Assembly (NCBI GenBank): GCA_001899305.1
Contig: MKWL01000011.1
Location: forward strand, 205,879 to 269,878
DNA: 64,000 nucleotides
From: Thiobacillus sp. 0-1251
Lineage (GTDB): Bacteria; Pseudomonadota; Gammaproteobacteria; Burkholderiales; Thiobacillaceae
Reading direction: 5' to 3'
Position numbers and translations under genes: made by a program. Every line of letters starts with the position of its first letter. Within the stretch, counting starts at the first letter, position 1. Below are positions 44,717 to 54,229 of this stretch, piece by piece. The notes below the pieces were generated by a model. It saw only the letters and a program-made list of their open reading frames with translations, was not told the DNA's origin and ran no database searches.

Positions 44717-45484
44717 ATGGCTTCTTCACCCGAGCAACACGACCCCCATTCCTCCGAACACGAAGGCCAGCTGGCACGCTTTACCCTGCATTCGCGCACA
44801 GAGATACTCTTCCTGCTGCGTGCGATCCAGAAACGCAAGCTGCTGGTCAATCTCGATCTGCCGGGCAGCCGGCAGATCATCGTCACCTCGGTGCTCAAGG
44901 TGAACGAATCCAGCAACACCCTGATCCTCGACAGTGCCCGTGGCGACGCGCTCAACCACGAATTGCTGTCCGGCAAGGGGGCGGAGTTCGTCACCCAGCT
45001 CGACGGGGTGTCGATCACCTTTGCGACCGGCCCGGTGACCTTGTGCGAATACGAGAAGCTGCCGGCGCTGCGCATCGCCCTGCCACGCGCGATCATCCGC
45101 CTGCAACGGCGCGAGCATTTCAGGGTGCCGATGCCCATCGCCAACCCGGTCAGGTGCATTGTTCCCGCCCTCTCGACGGAGGATAACGAACCGATCTCCG
45201 CGCACATCGTGGATATCGGCTGCGGCGGCGTGGCGCTGGCCGACACCAGCGGACGCCTCGGCAATGCAGCCGGCCGCATCATGCCCGATTGCAAGCTGCT
45301 GCTGCCCGAGACGGAAGCGATCGTGACCACCCTCGAGGTCCGCAATTCGGCCCAGATACGCTTGCAGAACGGTGCGTTCCAGACGCGTCTGGGCTGCAAG
45401 TTCATCGATCTACCCAATGACATGGCGGCCAAGCTGCAGCGCTTTGTCATGGATATCGAGCGTGCGCGGCGAAACAGCCTTTAG
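44717..45484 (+). CDS. ycgR: YcgR-like flagellar brake protein with PilZ domain
   Basis: 255 residues from the first ATG; a TTG 9 bases upstream is an alternative. The N-terminal YcgR domain (FTLHSRTEILFLLRAIQKRKLLVNLDLPGSRQII) is followed by PilZ with the c-di-GMP motif RLQRREHFRVPMP (RxxxR) and DIGCGGVAL. The second motif lacks the usual Ser of (D/N)xSxxG. On binding cyclic di-GMP such proteins slow the flagellar motor. A diguanylate cyclase is encoded 5 kb upstream. Confidence 0.88.
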   Translation: MASSPEQHDPHSSEHEGQLARFTLHSRTEILFLLRAIQKRKLLVNLDLPGSRQIIVTSVLKVNESSNTLILDSARGDALNHELLSGKGAEFVTQLDGVSITFATGPVTLCEYEKLPALRIALPRAIIRLQRREHFRVPMPIANPVRCIVPALSTEDNEPISAHIVDIGCGGVALADTSGRLGNAAGRIMPDCKLLLPETEAIVTTLEVRNSAQIRLQNGAFQTRLGCKFIDLPNDMAAKLQRFVMDIERARRNSL

Positions 45485-45528
45485 AACGTACGCCCACCCC
45501 TACATGAATGCTTCAAGGAGATCTCGCC

Positions 45529-46488
45529 ATGCAAACGATCCAGCAGGAAATTGACGAACGGACCAATCTGACCAGTTCCAACAAACTGGAACTGCTGTTG
45601 TTTCGTCTGGGCGATGACCCCGGTCTCGACCGCAACGAGCTGTTCGGCATCAACGTGTTCAAGATTCGCGAAATCATCCCCATGCCGACCATCACGGCCG
45701 TCGCCGGATCGCCGCCCCACATGATGGGCGTGGTCGATCTGCGCGGCCAGATCCTGCCGGTCATCGACCTGCCGGCCGTGGCGGGCTGCACCCCGAAAAC
45801 GGGGCTGAACATCCTGCTGATCACCGAATACGCCCGTAGTACGCAAGCTTTTGCCGTCGAATCGGTCGAGGACATCGTGCGGCTCGACTGGCGCCAGGTG
45901 CTGTCTGCCGAAGGCAATGGCGCGAGCGGCATGGTCACCAGCATCGCCCGCCTGGACGGCGAGAACAGCGATCGGCTGGCCCAGGTGCTCGACGTGGAAA
46001 CGATCCTGCGCCAGGTCATGCCGTCGACCGAACTGGAAATCGATCCCGAGAATATCGGCCCGCATGTCGATCTCAAACCTGGCACCGTCATCCTGGCGGC
46101 CGACGACTCACTGATCGCGCGCACCATGATCGAGCAGGGGCTCGAGGCCATGGGCCTACCCTACATCATGTGCAAGACCGGGAAGGAGGCCTGGGACCAG
46201 TTGCAGGCCTTCTCCGCCAAGGCGCAGGAAGAAGGCAAAACCGTCCACGACCGGGTCGCCCTGGTGCTGACCGATCTGGAGATGCCCGAGATGGATGGCT
46301 TCACGCTGACCCGCAACATCAAGCAGGACCCGCGATTCAGCGCCATTCCCGTGGTGATCCACTCCTCGCTGACCGGATCGACCAACGAGGCGCACGTCAG
46401 GAAGGTCGGCGCAGATGCCTATGTCGCGAAATTCGTCGCTGAGGACCTGGCAAATGCCTTACGCCAAGCACTGAGCACCGTGCACTGA
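45529..46488 (+). CDS. cheV: Chemotaxis coupling protein CheV (CheW-REC)
   Basis: 319 residues from the ATG after AAGGAG. The CheW-like domain (about 20-170) contains LFGINVFKIREIIPMP and MMGVVDLRGQILPVIDLP. The receiver (about 185-315) contains ILAADDSLIARTMI, phospho-site Asp in ALVLTDLEMPEMDGF and Lys in YVAKFVAEDL. It couples chemoreceptors to CheA and can be tuned by phosphorylation. cheA and cheW are not in the window. Confidence 0.95.
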   Translation: MQTIQQEIDERTNLTSSNKLELLLFRLGDDPGLDRNELFGINVFKIREIIPMPTITAVAGSPPHMMGVVDLRGQILPVIDLPAVAGCTPKTGLNILLITEYARSTQAFAVESVEDIVRLDWRQVLSAEGNGASGMVTSIARLDGENSDRLAQVLDVETILRQVMPSTELEIDPENIGPHVDLKPGTVILAADDSLIARTMIEQGLEAMGLPYIMCKTGKEAWDQLQAFSAKAQEEGKTVHDRVALVLTDLEMPEMDGFTLTRNIKQDPRFSAIPVVIHSSLTGSTNEAHVRKVGADAYVAKFVAEDLANALRQALSTVH

Positions 46489-46573
46489 GATGATGCGCGT
46501 TGCATGAAGTCCATGCCCAGAACTGAAAGCTGGGCGCCGCGTGAATCCTGTATCTTGAATCTTGCAACTTGAA

Positions 46574-46604
46574 GCCTCCCGCTGCGCGGGGGGCGCTCTG
46601 TTTT
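46574..46604 (+). terminator. Terminator between convergent cheV and fliE
   Basis: Nine-base G/C stem (46574-46582 with 46586-46594, one G-U pair, loop 3) is followed by GCTCTG and four T. It lies 85 bases after cheV and overlaps the fliE stop region, so it can act for cheV. Confidence 0.6.
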
Positions 46605-46962
46605 AGATGCCCATGTTCATGATTTCTTGATAGGCGGATACCAGCTTGTTGCGGACCTGCACGGTCTGCTGGAAGGCAATACTGGATTTCTGCAATGAAA
46701 TCATCGCGTCGGAGAGGCTGACACTGGGATCCCCCATCTCGAAACGGTCGGCCAGCTTCTTCGATTGCAACTGGACCTCGTTGACCTGGTCGAGCGAGGA
46801 TTTCAGAGCCGACTGGAAATCGACCGCGCCGGTAGCCGGCTTGGCTTGAAGGGCGCCCTCGCCTATCGGATTGGCCCCTCCGGGCGTGGCGCGGGCCGCA
46901 GCAGCCTTCAGCTGCGCCACCATCGCCTCGATCCTGCTGGTATCGATCATGCCTACGCTCAT
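46603..46962 (-). CDS. fliE: Flagellar hook-basal body protein FliE
   Basis: 119 residues. The typical end is GDPSVSLSDAMISLQKSSIAFQQTVQVRNKLVSAYQEIMNMGI, preceded by FQSALKSSLDQVNEVQLQSKKLADRFE. FliE joins the MS ring to the rod in the periplasm. AAGGAGG precedes the start. It is divergent from fliF rather than being the first gene of the fliF operon as in many bacteria. Confidence 0.96.
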   Translation of the reverse strand: MSVGMIDTSRIEAMVAQLKAAAARATPGGANPIGEGALQAKPATGAVDFQSALKSSLDQVNEVQLQSKKLADRFEMGDPSVSLSDAMISLQKSSIAFQQTVQVRNKLVSAYQEIMNMGI

Positions 46963-47085
46963 TGTGCCCTCCTTGCCTGCTCAGGCGGTTTTCCACGTGC
47001 TCACCTTACCAGCCCGGTCACAAGCCATAAGCGCGATAAGCGCCTGAAACCGGCTTCTATTCTCCCGATTGAAAACCGTTGCACT

Positions 47086-47093
47086 GCCGATAA
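47086..47093 (+). promoter_or_regulatory. Possible sigma-28 -10 box upstream of fliF
   Basis: GCCGATAA is an exact match to the FliA -10 element, about 95 bases before fliF. The -35 position reads GATTGAAA, a poor match, so the promoter may need an activator or the match may be chance. Confidence 0.4.
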
Positions 47094-47187
47094 TTCGTTC
47101 ACATAGCGACATCCTCATGGGATCACACGGCATGAACACGGCAATCGAAAACAAGGCGCACCATGACGCCAGAACGATAGGGGCAGA

Positions 47188-48828
47188 ATGATGGCGGGTG
47201 CAGGTGAAATGGTGGTTCCGGCCAACGTCATGGATTTCACACGGACGGCCGGCGGACGAAAAATCATGCTGATGCTGGGCGCAGCTGCGGTCATCGCGAT
47301 CATGGCAGCCGTCTGGCTATGGGGGCAGCAGCCTTCTTATCGCGTCCTGTTCGCGAACTTCAGCGACCGTGACGGCGGAGCGATCGTCGCCGAGCTCGAG
47401 AAAATGAACATCCCCTACAAGTACGCCGAAGGCGGCGGCGCCCTGCTGGTGCCGGCCGACCGCGTCCACGATGCACGCCTGAAACTGGCTGCGCAAGGCT
47501 TGCCCAAGGGCGGCAATGTCGGCTTCGAACTGATGGAGAACCAGAAGCTGGGCGCCTCGCAGTTCCTCGAGCAGGTCAATTTCCAGCGCGCCATGGAAGG
47601 CGAACTGGCCCGTTCGATCGAATCCCTCTCGGCGGTGCAGGCCGCGCGCGTGCACCTGGCCATGCCCAAGGACTCGGTCTTCGTCTCCGAACAAAAACAG
47701 CCCACCGCCTCGGTGCTGCTCAACCTGCACCCCGGCCGCGTGCTGGACGCCCAGCAGGTCAGCGCCATCGTGCACCTGGTCGCCAGCAGCGTTCCCGAAC
47801 TCTCGCCGAAGAACGTGACCATCGTCGACCAGAACGGCAACCTGCTGTCCGACACCAGCAAGGCAGCCAGCGCCAACGGCATGGACCCGAGCCAGATCAA
47901 GTACGTACAGGACTACCAGCAGAACGTCGCCAAACGGATCGAATCCATCATCTCCCCCATCGTCGGCGCGGAAAACGTGCGGGCCGAAGCGACGGCCGAC
48001 ATGGACTTCTCGCGCAGCGAACAAGCAGTCGAGTCCTACAAGCCGAACCAGACGCCCGATGCCATGGCCATCCGCAGCCAGCAGACCAGCGAATCGCAGA
48101 ATGGCAGCACCAGTCCCGCCGGCGTACCGGGCGCGCTGACCAACCAGCCGCCGGCCCCGGCCACCGCCCCGATCACGGTGCCCGGCCAGAAGGCGCCTGC
48201 CGCAGCCGTGCCGGCCGCCCCGGCCACCAACACGCACAAGGACTCCACCGTCAACTATGAAGTCGACAAGACCATCCAGTACGTGCAGAAGGCGGGCGGC
48301 GGACTGAAGCGTCTGTCGGTCGCCGTGGTCGTCAACTACCGGAAAACCGTCGACAAGAACGGCAAGGTCGCCATGAAGCCGCTGAGCCCGGCCGAGATCA
48401 CCCAGATCACCAATCTGGTCAAGGAAGCCATGGGCTACAACCAGGAACGCGGCGACACCCTCAACGTGGTGAACAGTTCCTTTGCAAGCCAGCCGCCGGA
48501 AATCATCCCCGAAGTACCGCTGTGGAAGCAGCCCCAGACCATCGACCTGGCCCTGCAGACGGGAAAATACCTGCTGATGGCCGTGGCGCTGCTGCTGCTG
48601 TATCTGCGCATGCTCAAGCCGATGCTGAAAAAGATCGCCGAGGCCCCCGCCCTGCCTGCACCCGGCCACGATGCCCATCTGCATCACGGTGGCGGCAGCG
48701 GCGACATGATGGCGCTGCCCGGTCAGCGCAATTACCAGGAAAACCTTGCGCGCGCGCAGAAACTGGCCAGCGAAGACCCGCGCGTCGTCGCCAACATCGT
48801 CAAAACCTGGGTAGGCAGCCATGAGTGA
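47188..48828 (+). CDS. fliF: Flagellar MS-ring protein FliF
   Basis: 546 residues. An N-terminal helix (IMLMLGAAAVIAIMAAVWLW), ring-building motifs in the periplasmic part (YRVLFANFSDRDGGAIVAELEKMNIPY; RAMEGELARSIESLSAVQAARVHLAMP), a Pro/Ala-rich insert (about 305-345), a second helix near 455-475 and a C-terminal tail that binds FliG. GTG/ATG choice: ATG at 47188 is followed by a second ATG-coded Met at codon 8. It opens the twelve-gene fliF-fliR run. Confidence 0.96.
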   Translation: MMAGAGEMVVPANVMDFTRTAGGRKIMLMLGAAAVIAIMAAVWLWGQQPSYRVLFANFSDRDGGAIVAELEKMNIPYKYAEGGGALLVPADRVHDARLKLAAQGLPKGGNVGFELMENQKLGASQFLEQVNFQRAMEGELARSIESLSAVQAARVHLAMPKDSVFVSEQKQPTASVLLNLHPGRVLDAQQVSAIVHLVASSVPELSPKNVTIVDQNGNLLSDTSKAASANGMDPSQIKYVQDYQQNVAKRIESIISPIVGAENVRAEATADMDFSRSEQAVESYKPNQTPDAMAIRSQQTSESQNGSTSPAGVPGALTNQPPAPATAPITVPGQKAPAAAVPAAPATNTHKDSTVNYEVDKTIQYVQKAGGGLKRLSVAVVVNYRKTVDKNGKVAMKPLSPAEITQITNLVKEAMGYNQERGDTLNVVNSSFASQPPEIIPEVPLWKQPQTIDLALQTGKYLLMAVALLLLYLRMLKPMLKKIAEAPALPAPGHDAHLHHGGGSGDMMALPGQRNYQENLARAQKLASEDPRVVANIVKTWVGSHE

Positions 48829-49819
48829 CAACGGCATTACAAAGGGCGCAATCCTGATGCTCGCACTGGGCGAGGAAGGCGCGTCGGAAGTCATGAAATA
48901 CCTCGGCCCGCGCGAAGTGCAGAAGCTGGGCGAGGCAATGACCAGCATGAAGGCCATTCCGCAGGAAGAGGTCGAGACCGTGCTGCACGACTTCAACAAC
49001 GTGGCGGACCAGAATTCCTCGCTGGGCCTGGACTCGGACGACTATATCCGCAGCGTACTGAAGAAGGCACTGGGCGACGACAAGGCGAACTCGCTGCTCA
49101 ACCGCATCCTCGGCGGCGGCGGCGATGCCAGCGGCATCGAAAGCCTGAAGTGGATGGACGCCGAATCGGTGGCCGATCTCATCCACAGCGAACACCCGCA
49201 GACCATCGCGACCATCCTCGTTCACCTGGAACGCGACCAGGCCTGCGAAGTGCTGGGCTGCTTCACCGAGCGCCTGCGCAACGACGTGCTGCTGCGCATT
49301 GCCACGCTTTCCGGCGTGCAGCCTGCCGCCCTGCGCGAACTGAACGACGTCCTGACCAAGCTGCTGTCCGGCAGCGACGTGTTGAAGAAACAGCCGATGG
49401 GCGGCACGCGCGCGGCGGCCGACATCCTCAACTTCATGAGCGGCGACAACGAGCAGTCCGCCATGGAGTACCTGAAGAGCTACGACCCCGACATGGCGCA
49501 GAAGATCATGGACGAGATGTTCGTGTTCGAGAACATCATGGACATCGAGGATCGCGGCGTGCAGTTGCTGTTGCGCGAAGTTCAGTCCGACTCGCTCATC
49601 ATCGCGCTCAAGGGCGCGTCGGAAGAAATGCGCGAGAAAATCTTCAAGAACATGTCGCAACGTGCCGCTGAAATGATGCGGGAAGACCTGGAATCCAAGG
49701 GTCCGGTGCGCCTGTCCGAGGTCGAGGCGCAGCAGAAGGAAATCCTAATGATCGTCCGCCGCCTGGCCGACGAAGGCCAGATCTCGCTGGGCGCCAAGGG
49801 AGAGGAACAGTATGTCTAG
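48821..49819 (+). CDS. fliG: Flagellar motor switch protein FliG
   Basis: 332 residues. Middle-domain motif EHPQTIATILVHL and C-terminal torque helix region SLIIALKGASEEMREKIFKNMSQRAAEMMREDLESKGPVRLSEVEAQQKEI, with charged residues that face the stator. It forms the cytosolic rotor ring with FliM and FliN. It overlaps fliF by 8 bases and fliH by 8 bases. Confidence 0.97.
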   Translation: MSDNGITKGAILMLALGEEGASEVMKYLGPREVQKLGEAMTSMKAIPQEEVETVLHDFNNVADQNSSLGLDSDDYIRSVLKKALGDDKANSLLNRILGGGGDASGIESLKWMDAESVADLIHSEHPQTIATILVHLERDQACEVLGCFTERLRNDVLLRIATLSGVQPAALRELNDVLTKLLSGSDVLKKQPMGGTRAAADILNFMSGDNEQSAMEYLKSYDPDMAQKIMDEMFVFENIMDIEDRGVQLLLREVQSDSLIIALKGASEEMREKIFKNMSQRAAEMMREDLESKGPVRLSEVEAQQKEILMIVRRLADEGQISLGAKGEEQYV

Positions 49820-50450
49820 CGTGTTGTCCAGCGTCGATCAGGCCGCCTGCCAGCCCTGGGAGATGACCAGCTTCGATGCCCACCTGCATCCGGCCAAGCA
49901 GGCCGGCCACACCGCCGTCGTCCTGCCGACGATCGAACAGATCACCGCCATCCAGGAACAGGCGAGACAGGAAGGCTATCAGGCTGGCCATGCCGAAGGG
50001 CTCGCCGCCGGGCGCGAGGAGGCCGCCCGCGAAGCGGCCCGTTTGCACGATCTGGCCAACACCTTCTCGACCGAGGTCGCCCAGGCTGATGAAATCATCT
50101 CCCAGCAAATTCTCGACCTGTCGATCGATCTGGCCCGTGCATTGTTGAAATCGGCGCTGGCGATCCGCCCCGAGCTGGTCATTCCCATCGTCAAGGAAGC
50201 GGTACGCTACCTGCCGGTTCTGCACCAACCGGCCCTGCTGTTCCTGAATCCGGCCGATGCCTTGCTGGTCAAGGAGCGGATCGGCGACGAACTCGAAAAA
50301 ATGGGCTGGCAACTTGCCGACGACGGGCAGCTCGAACCTGGCGGCTGCCGCGTGGAAACGGCCAGCAACCAGATCGATGCCTCGCTGCCCACCCGCTGGC
50401 AGCGTCTGACCGCAGCGCTCAGCAAGAATTCGGACTGGCTTGCCGCCTGA
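49812..50450 (+). CDS. fliH: Flagellar export ATPase regulator FliH
   Basis: 212 residues. A helical, Gly-spaced region ([30 protein letters not shown]) with repeated A/GxxxG spacing is typical of FliH, followed by a C-terminal domain ([22 protein letters not shown] and [23 protein letters not shown]). It holds FliI at the export gate. Its last base is shared with the fliI start. Confidence 0.93.
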   Translation: MSSVLSSVDQAACQPWEMTSFDAHLHPAKQAGHTAVVLPTIEQITAIQEQARQEGYQAGHAEGLAAGREEAAREAARLHDLANTFSTEVAQADEIISQQILDLSIDLARALLKSALAIRPELVIPIVKEAVRYLPVLHQPALLFLNPADALLVKERIGDELEKMGWQLADDGQLEPGGCRVETASNQIDASLPTRWQRLTAALSKNSDWLAA

Positions 50451-51856
50451 TGGATAGGGACATGCATGCCCACAGCACCCGCTGGAAGGCCTACCTGCAG
50501 GACTGCGGGGAACTGCTGGCGATCGCTGAACCCATGCAGATATCCGGCCGCGTCACCCGGGTGGCCGGGCTGGTGATGGAAGCCGTCGGACTGAAACTGC
50601 CGGTCGGCAGCGCCTGCACCGTGCCGCTGCCCAATGGTTCGCAACTCGAGGCCGAGGTGGTGGGATTCGCGGGAGATCATGTGTTCCTCATGCCGCAAAG
50701 CGACGTCGAGGGCATCGTGCCCGGCGCACGCGTGTTCCCGGTGGAGGTCATTCCCACACTGCCCCGTGCCGGCCAGGTCAATCATCCGCGCCGGCGGCCC
50801 AGCGACCGTACCCGCCATCTGCCGGTCGGCGAGGGGTTGCTGGGACGCGTGCTCGACAGCGGCGGCCGTCCGCTCGACGGTCTCGGCCCCGTCCACGCCT
50901 CGGCTACCGCGCCGCTCAACAATCGCGCCGCCAACCCGCTGGCGCGCGCCCCCATCACCGACATCCTCGATGTCGGCGTACGCGCCATCAACAGCATGCT
51001 GACCGTCGGCCGTGGCCAGCGCATGGGCCTCTTCGCCGGCTCCGGCGTCGGCAAGAGCGTCCTGCTCGGCATGATGGCGCGCTACACCAGCGCGGACGTG
51101 ATTGTGGTCGGCCTGATCGGCGAACGCGGCCGCGAGGTCAAGGAATTCATCGAGCAGATTCTCGGCGAGGAAGGCCTGGCGCGCGCCGTGGTCGTGGCCG
51201 CGCCGGCCGACACGCCGCCGCTCATGAGATTACAGGGCGCAGCGTACGCCACCTCGATCGCCGAGCATTTCCGTGACCAGGGCAAGAACGTGCTGCTGAT
51301 CATGGATTCGCTCACCCGCTATGCCATGGCGCAGCGCGAGATCGCTTTGGCGATCGGCGAGCCGCCCGCGACCAAGGGCTATCCGCCATCGGTATTCGCC
51401 AAGCTGCCGGCGCTGGTCGAGCGTGCCGGCAACGGCAAGCCGGGCGGCGGCTCGATCACGGCCTTCTATACCGTGCTCACCGAAGGCGACGACCAGCAGG
51501 ATCCGATCGCCGACGCCGCACGCGCCATTCTCGACGGCCACATCGTGCTGGATCGCTCGCTGGCCGAGAGCGGGCACTACCCGGCCATCAACATCGAGCA
51601 GTCGATCAGCCGCGCCATGCACAGCATCACGACGCTGGAACAGCAGCAGCTCGCACGCCGCCTGAAGAAGCTCTATTCGCGCTACGAGCGCAGCCGCGAC
51701 CTGATCAACGTCGGCGCCTACGCGGCCGGCACCGACCCGCTGCTGGACGAGGCCATCCGGCTGCAAACCGGCATGGAGGCCTTTCTGCAGCAGGCCATCC
51801 ACGAACGCGCCGACGTCCAGGAAAGCCTGGCCGATCTCGCCGCCCTGTTCCAATAA
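50450..51856 (+). CDS. fliI: Flagellum-specific ATPase FliI
   Basis: 468 residues. Walker A GSGVGKS (197-203) in [17 protein letters not shown], Walker [23 protein letters not shown], and the [11 protein letters not shown] segment of F1-like export ATPases. It energises unfolding and export of flagellar subunits in the cytosol. Start ATG overlaps fliH by one base. Confidence 0.97.
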   Translation: MDRDMHAHSTRWKAYLQDCGELLAIAEPMQISGRVTRVAGLVMEAVGLKLPVGSACTVPLPNGSQLEAEVVGFAGDHVFLMPQSDVEGIVPGARVFPVEVIPTLPRAGQVNHPRRRPSDRTRHLPVGEGLLGRVLDSGGRPLDGLGPVHASATAPLNNRAANPLARAPITDILDVGVRAINSMLTVGRGQRMGLFAGSGVGKSVLLGMMARYTSADVIVVGLIGERGREVKEFIEQILGEEGLARAVVVAAPADTPPLMRLQGAAYATSIAEHFRDQGKNVLLIMDSLTRYAMAQREIALAIGEPPATKGYPPSVFAKLPALVERAGNGKPGGGSITAFYTVLTEGDDQQDPIADAARAILDGHIVLDRSLAESGHYPAINIEQSISRAMHSITTLEQQQLARRLKKLYSRYERSRDLINVGAYAAGTDPLLDEAIRLQTGMEAFLQQAIHERADVQESLADLAALFQ

Positions 51857-51882
51857 CCCTTCCGACGAATCGAGCACACTGA

Positions 51883-52332
51883 ATGGCGTCTCCTTCCGCT
51901 CTCAACACCCTGATCGACCTGGCACACAAGGAAACCGACGAGGCCGCCAAGCAGCTGGGCCTCGCCCTGCGCGTCGGCGACGAAGCGGTGCAAAAGCTCG
52001 ATCTGCTGCTGCAGTACCGCAACGACTATGCGGAGCGTTGTCAGAGCAACCTGACGAGCGGGATCAGTACGACGCATTTCAACAACTTCCAGATGTTCAT
52101 GCAGAAGCTCGACCATGCCATCTCGGGCCAGCAGAAGGTCGTCAACGACACCCAACTGCGGATTGCCCAGGCGCGTGCCGCCTGGCAGGCCTGCGAGCAG
52201 AAGAAAATGTCCTTCGTCACGCTGGCCGAACGCGCGAACAAGGAACAGTCACGCCGCGAGCTGTGGCGCGACCAGAAGCAGAACGACGAGCATGCCGCCC
52301 GGCGCTCGCAACACAAAAGAACCCCTTCCTGA
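51883..52332 (+). CDS. fliJ: Flagellar export chaperone FliJ
   Basis: 149 residues, almost entirely coiled coil (LNTLIDLAHKETDEAAKQLG to FVTLAERANKEQSRRELWRDQKQNDEHAARRS). FliJ forms the stalk of the FliI ring and escorts chaperones. The call rests on length, coiled-coil character and position between fliI and fliK. Confidence 0.93.
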   Translation: MASPSALNTLIDLAHKETDEAAKQLGLALRVGDEAVQKLDLLLQYRNDYAERCQSNLTSGISTTHFNNFQMFMQKLDHAISGQQKVVNDTQLRIAQARAAWQACEQKKMSFVTLAERANKEQSRRELWRDQKQNDEHAARRSQHKRTPS

Positions 52333-52347
52333 GGCAGGACCGACACC

Positions 52348-53592
52348 ATGAATGCGACCCCCATGAATCCCACGTCCGGCAATGCCGTTCAGCCCGCGCC
52401 ACAGGCCGGAAAATCGGCAGACGCCAGTACGCCGGACGTTCCATTCAGCCAGGTGCTGTCCAGCGAGATCGCCCAGACCCGCAAAAGCGACGCGCCCCAG
52501 GAAAGCAGCCATGCCGACGCGAAGCCGGATCCGGCCGCTTCCCGCCCTGCCGGAGCGGCCGAAGGCAAGACCGATTCCACGCAGACGGCCAAGGCGGACG
52601 GGAAAACCGAACGTGACCATGACAAGAAAGGTGAGACGGACGCTGCCGAGGCGGCCACGGTCGCACCGGAAACCCTGCTTGGTCTGCCGATCAGCCCGGA
52701 CGTATTCAAGCCGACGGTGGTCCCCGTCGGGACAAAGGCCGCCGCCGCGGAAGGCGCCGTTCCGGAAACGGCATCCGACCGCGGTGCGTCGGCCGTCCCT
52801 GCCCTGGGCGCACCGGGCATATCCGCCCAGGATGCCCGCAAGGGCCGCGCCATTCCGCTCACGCAGACCGTGCAACAAGCCGCGCAACACGATGCCCGCC
52901 AGGCCGGCAGCGAACGCGGCACGCAGAAACTCGACCCGCGTCTTGTCGGCCAGGAAGACACACATGCTGCAGCCGGGGCCGCACGGACGGCCACTCCGAC
53001 TGATGCAGCCGCCGCGTTCCAGGGACAGCTGGCGGCAGCCCGGCACGCCGACGCCGTGAAGACGGGCGACCTACTGCCGGATATCGTCAGCAATCCTGCA
53101 CTGCGGACGACTCCGCACGCATCGATCGACACCCAGCTCGCACCAGCCGACGCGTCCTCCCGCCTGGCCCCCTCCGTCGGAACGACGGCCTGGGGCCAGG
53201 CGCTGGGCGAAAAACTGGTGTGGATGGCATCGGGCGCCCAGCAAACCGCCTCGCTCACGCTCAACCCGCCCAACCTCGGGCCGCTGCAGATTGTGGTGCA
53301 CGTCACCAACGACCAGGCCACGGCCAGCTTTTTCTCGGCCCAGCCCGAAGTACGCCAGGCGCTGGAATCCGCCTTCCCGCGGCTGCGCGAAATGATGAAC
53401 GACGCCGGCATCCAGCTTGGGCAGGCGACGGTCAGCGCGGATACGCCGCAGCAAAACAGTACGCCCGACCGTCAGCCGCAACGCATCGCGCTTCCGTTCT
53501 CCGGCGCCGACCATGCCGCATCGGCCGGCCTCCAGGCCGTTCAGACGCCGATCCGTCAATCCGGGCGCGGTCTGGTCGATACCTTCGCCTGA
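52348..53592 (+). CDS. fliK: Flagellar hook-length control protein FliK
   Basis: 414 residues. The first about 270 residues are low-complexity, Ala/Pro/Thr-rich and probably unfolded, serving as the ruler. The C-terminal Flg_hook domain (LTLNPPNLGPLQIVVHVTNDQATASFFSAQPEVRQALESAFPRLREMMNDAGIQLGQATVS) switches FlhB specificity. It is exported through the flagellar apparatus. A FliK-like paralogue exists at 43.4 kb. Confidence 0.94.
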   Translation: MNATPMNPTSGNAVQPAPQAGKSADASTPDVPFSQVLSSEIAQTRKSDAPQESSHADAKPDPAASRPAGAAEGKTDSTQTAKADGKTERDHDKKGETDAAEAATVAPETLLGLPISPDVFKPTVVPVGTKAAAAEGAVPETASDRGASAVPALGAPGISAQDARKGRAIPLTQTVQQAAQHDARQAGSERGTQKLDPRLVGQEDTHAAAGAARTATPTDAAAAFQGQLAAARHADAVKTGDLLPDIVSNPALRTTPHASIDTQLAPADASSRLAPSVGTTAWGQALGEKLVWMASGAQQTASLTLNPPNLGPLQIVVHVTNDQATASFFSAQPEVRQALESAFPRLREMMNDAGIQLGQATVSADTPQQNSTPDRQPQRIALPFSGADHAASAGLQAVQTPIRQSGRGLVDTFA

Positions 53593-53718
53593 CCGGACAG
53601 GCGCGACATCACACGATATGCGTCCCTTTTCCCCCTCTTTTTACCGAATCGAAGACGCATGTTCCTTTTCATAATGACAAACATCTGCCCCCCATTGCAC
53701 ATGTAGAGGAAAGCAACA

Positions 53719-54216
53719 ATGGCCGCACCTGCCGTACCTGTCGAATCATCCGAAGCCGAGGAAGCCGTTCCGGTCAGGAAATCGAAGAAAAAGCTGTTCA
53801 TCATCGCAGGCGCCCTCGTGGTCCTGCTGGGCGGCGGCGGCGCTGGCGCGTGGTTCTTCATGCATGGTGCGCATGACACCAAGGAAAAGGCTGCCGAGCC
53901 GGCCAAACCCCCGGTGTATCTGCCGCTCGAAACCTTCACCGTCAATCTCCAGGGAGGCGAACAGTATCTGCAGACAGACATCACGCTGCAGGTGGCCGAT
54001 CCGGCCCAGGTCGATGACATCAAGCTGCATATGCCGCGCGTCCGCAGCCGTCTGCTGACGCTGCTCTCCAGCAAGCAGGCCGACGAGCTGGTCACGCCGG
54101 ACGACAAGAAAAAGCTGGCGCAGGAAATCCTGGCGCAGATCAAGCTGCCGTTCGACCCCAACGGCAAACCGCAACAGGTGGACGATGTCCTGTTCACCAC
54201 GTTCGTGATCCAGTAA
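53719..54216 (+). CDS. fliL: Flagellar basal body-associated protein FliL
   Basis: 165 residues. One N-terminal helix (KLFIIAGALVVLLGGGGAGAWFFM) anchors a periplasmic domain (YLPLETFTVNLQGGEQYLQTDITLQVAD, RSRLLTLLSSKQADELVTPDDKKKLAQEIL). It encircles and supports stators. AGAGGAAAG precedes the ATG; 126 bases after fliK leave room for a secondary promoter, though none is obvious. Confidence 0.95.
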   Translation: MAAPAVPVESSEAEEAVPVRKSKKKLFIIAGALVVLLGGGGAGAWFFMHGAHDTKEKAAEPAKPPVYLPLETFTVNLQGGEQYLQTDITLQVADPAQVDDIKLHMPRVRSRLLTLLSSKQADELVTPDDKKKLAQEILAQIKLPFDPNGKPQQVDDVLFTTFVIQ

Positions 54217-54229
54217 GAAGACCTCATCC

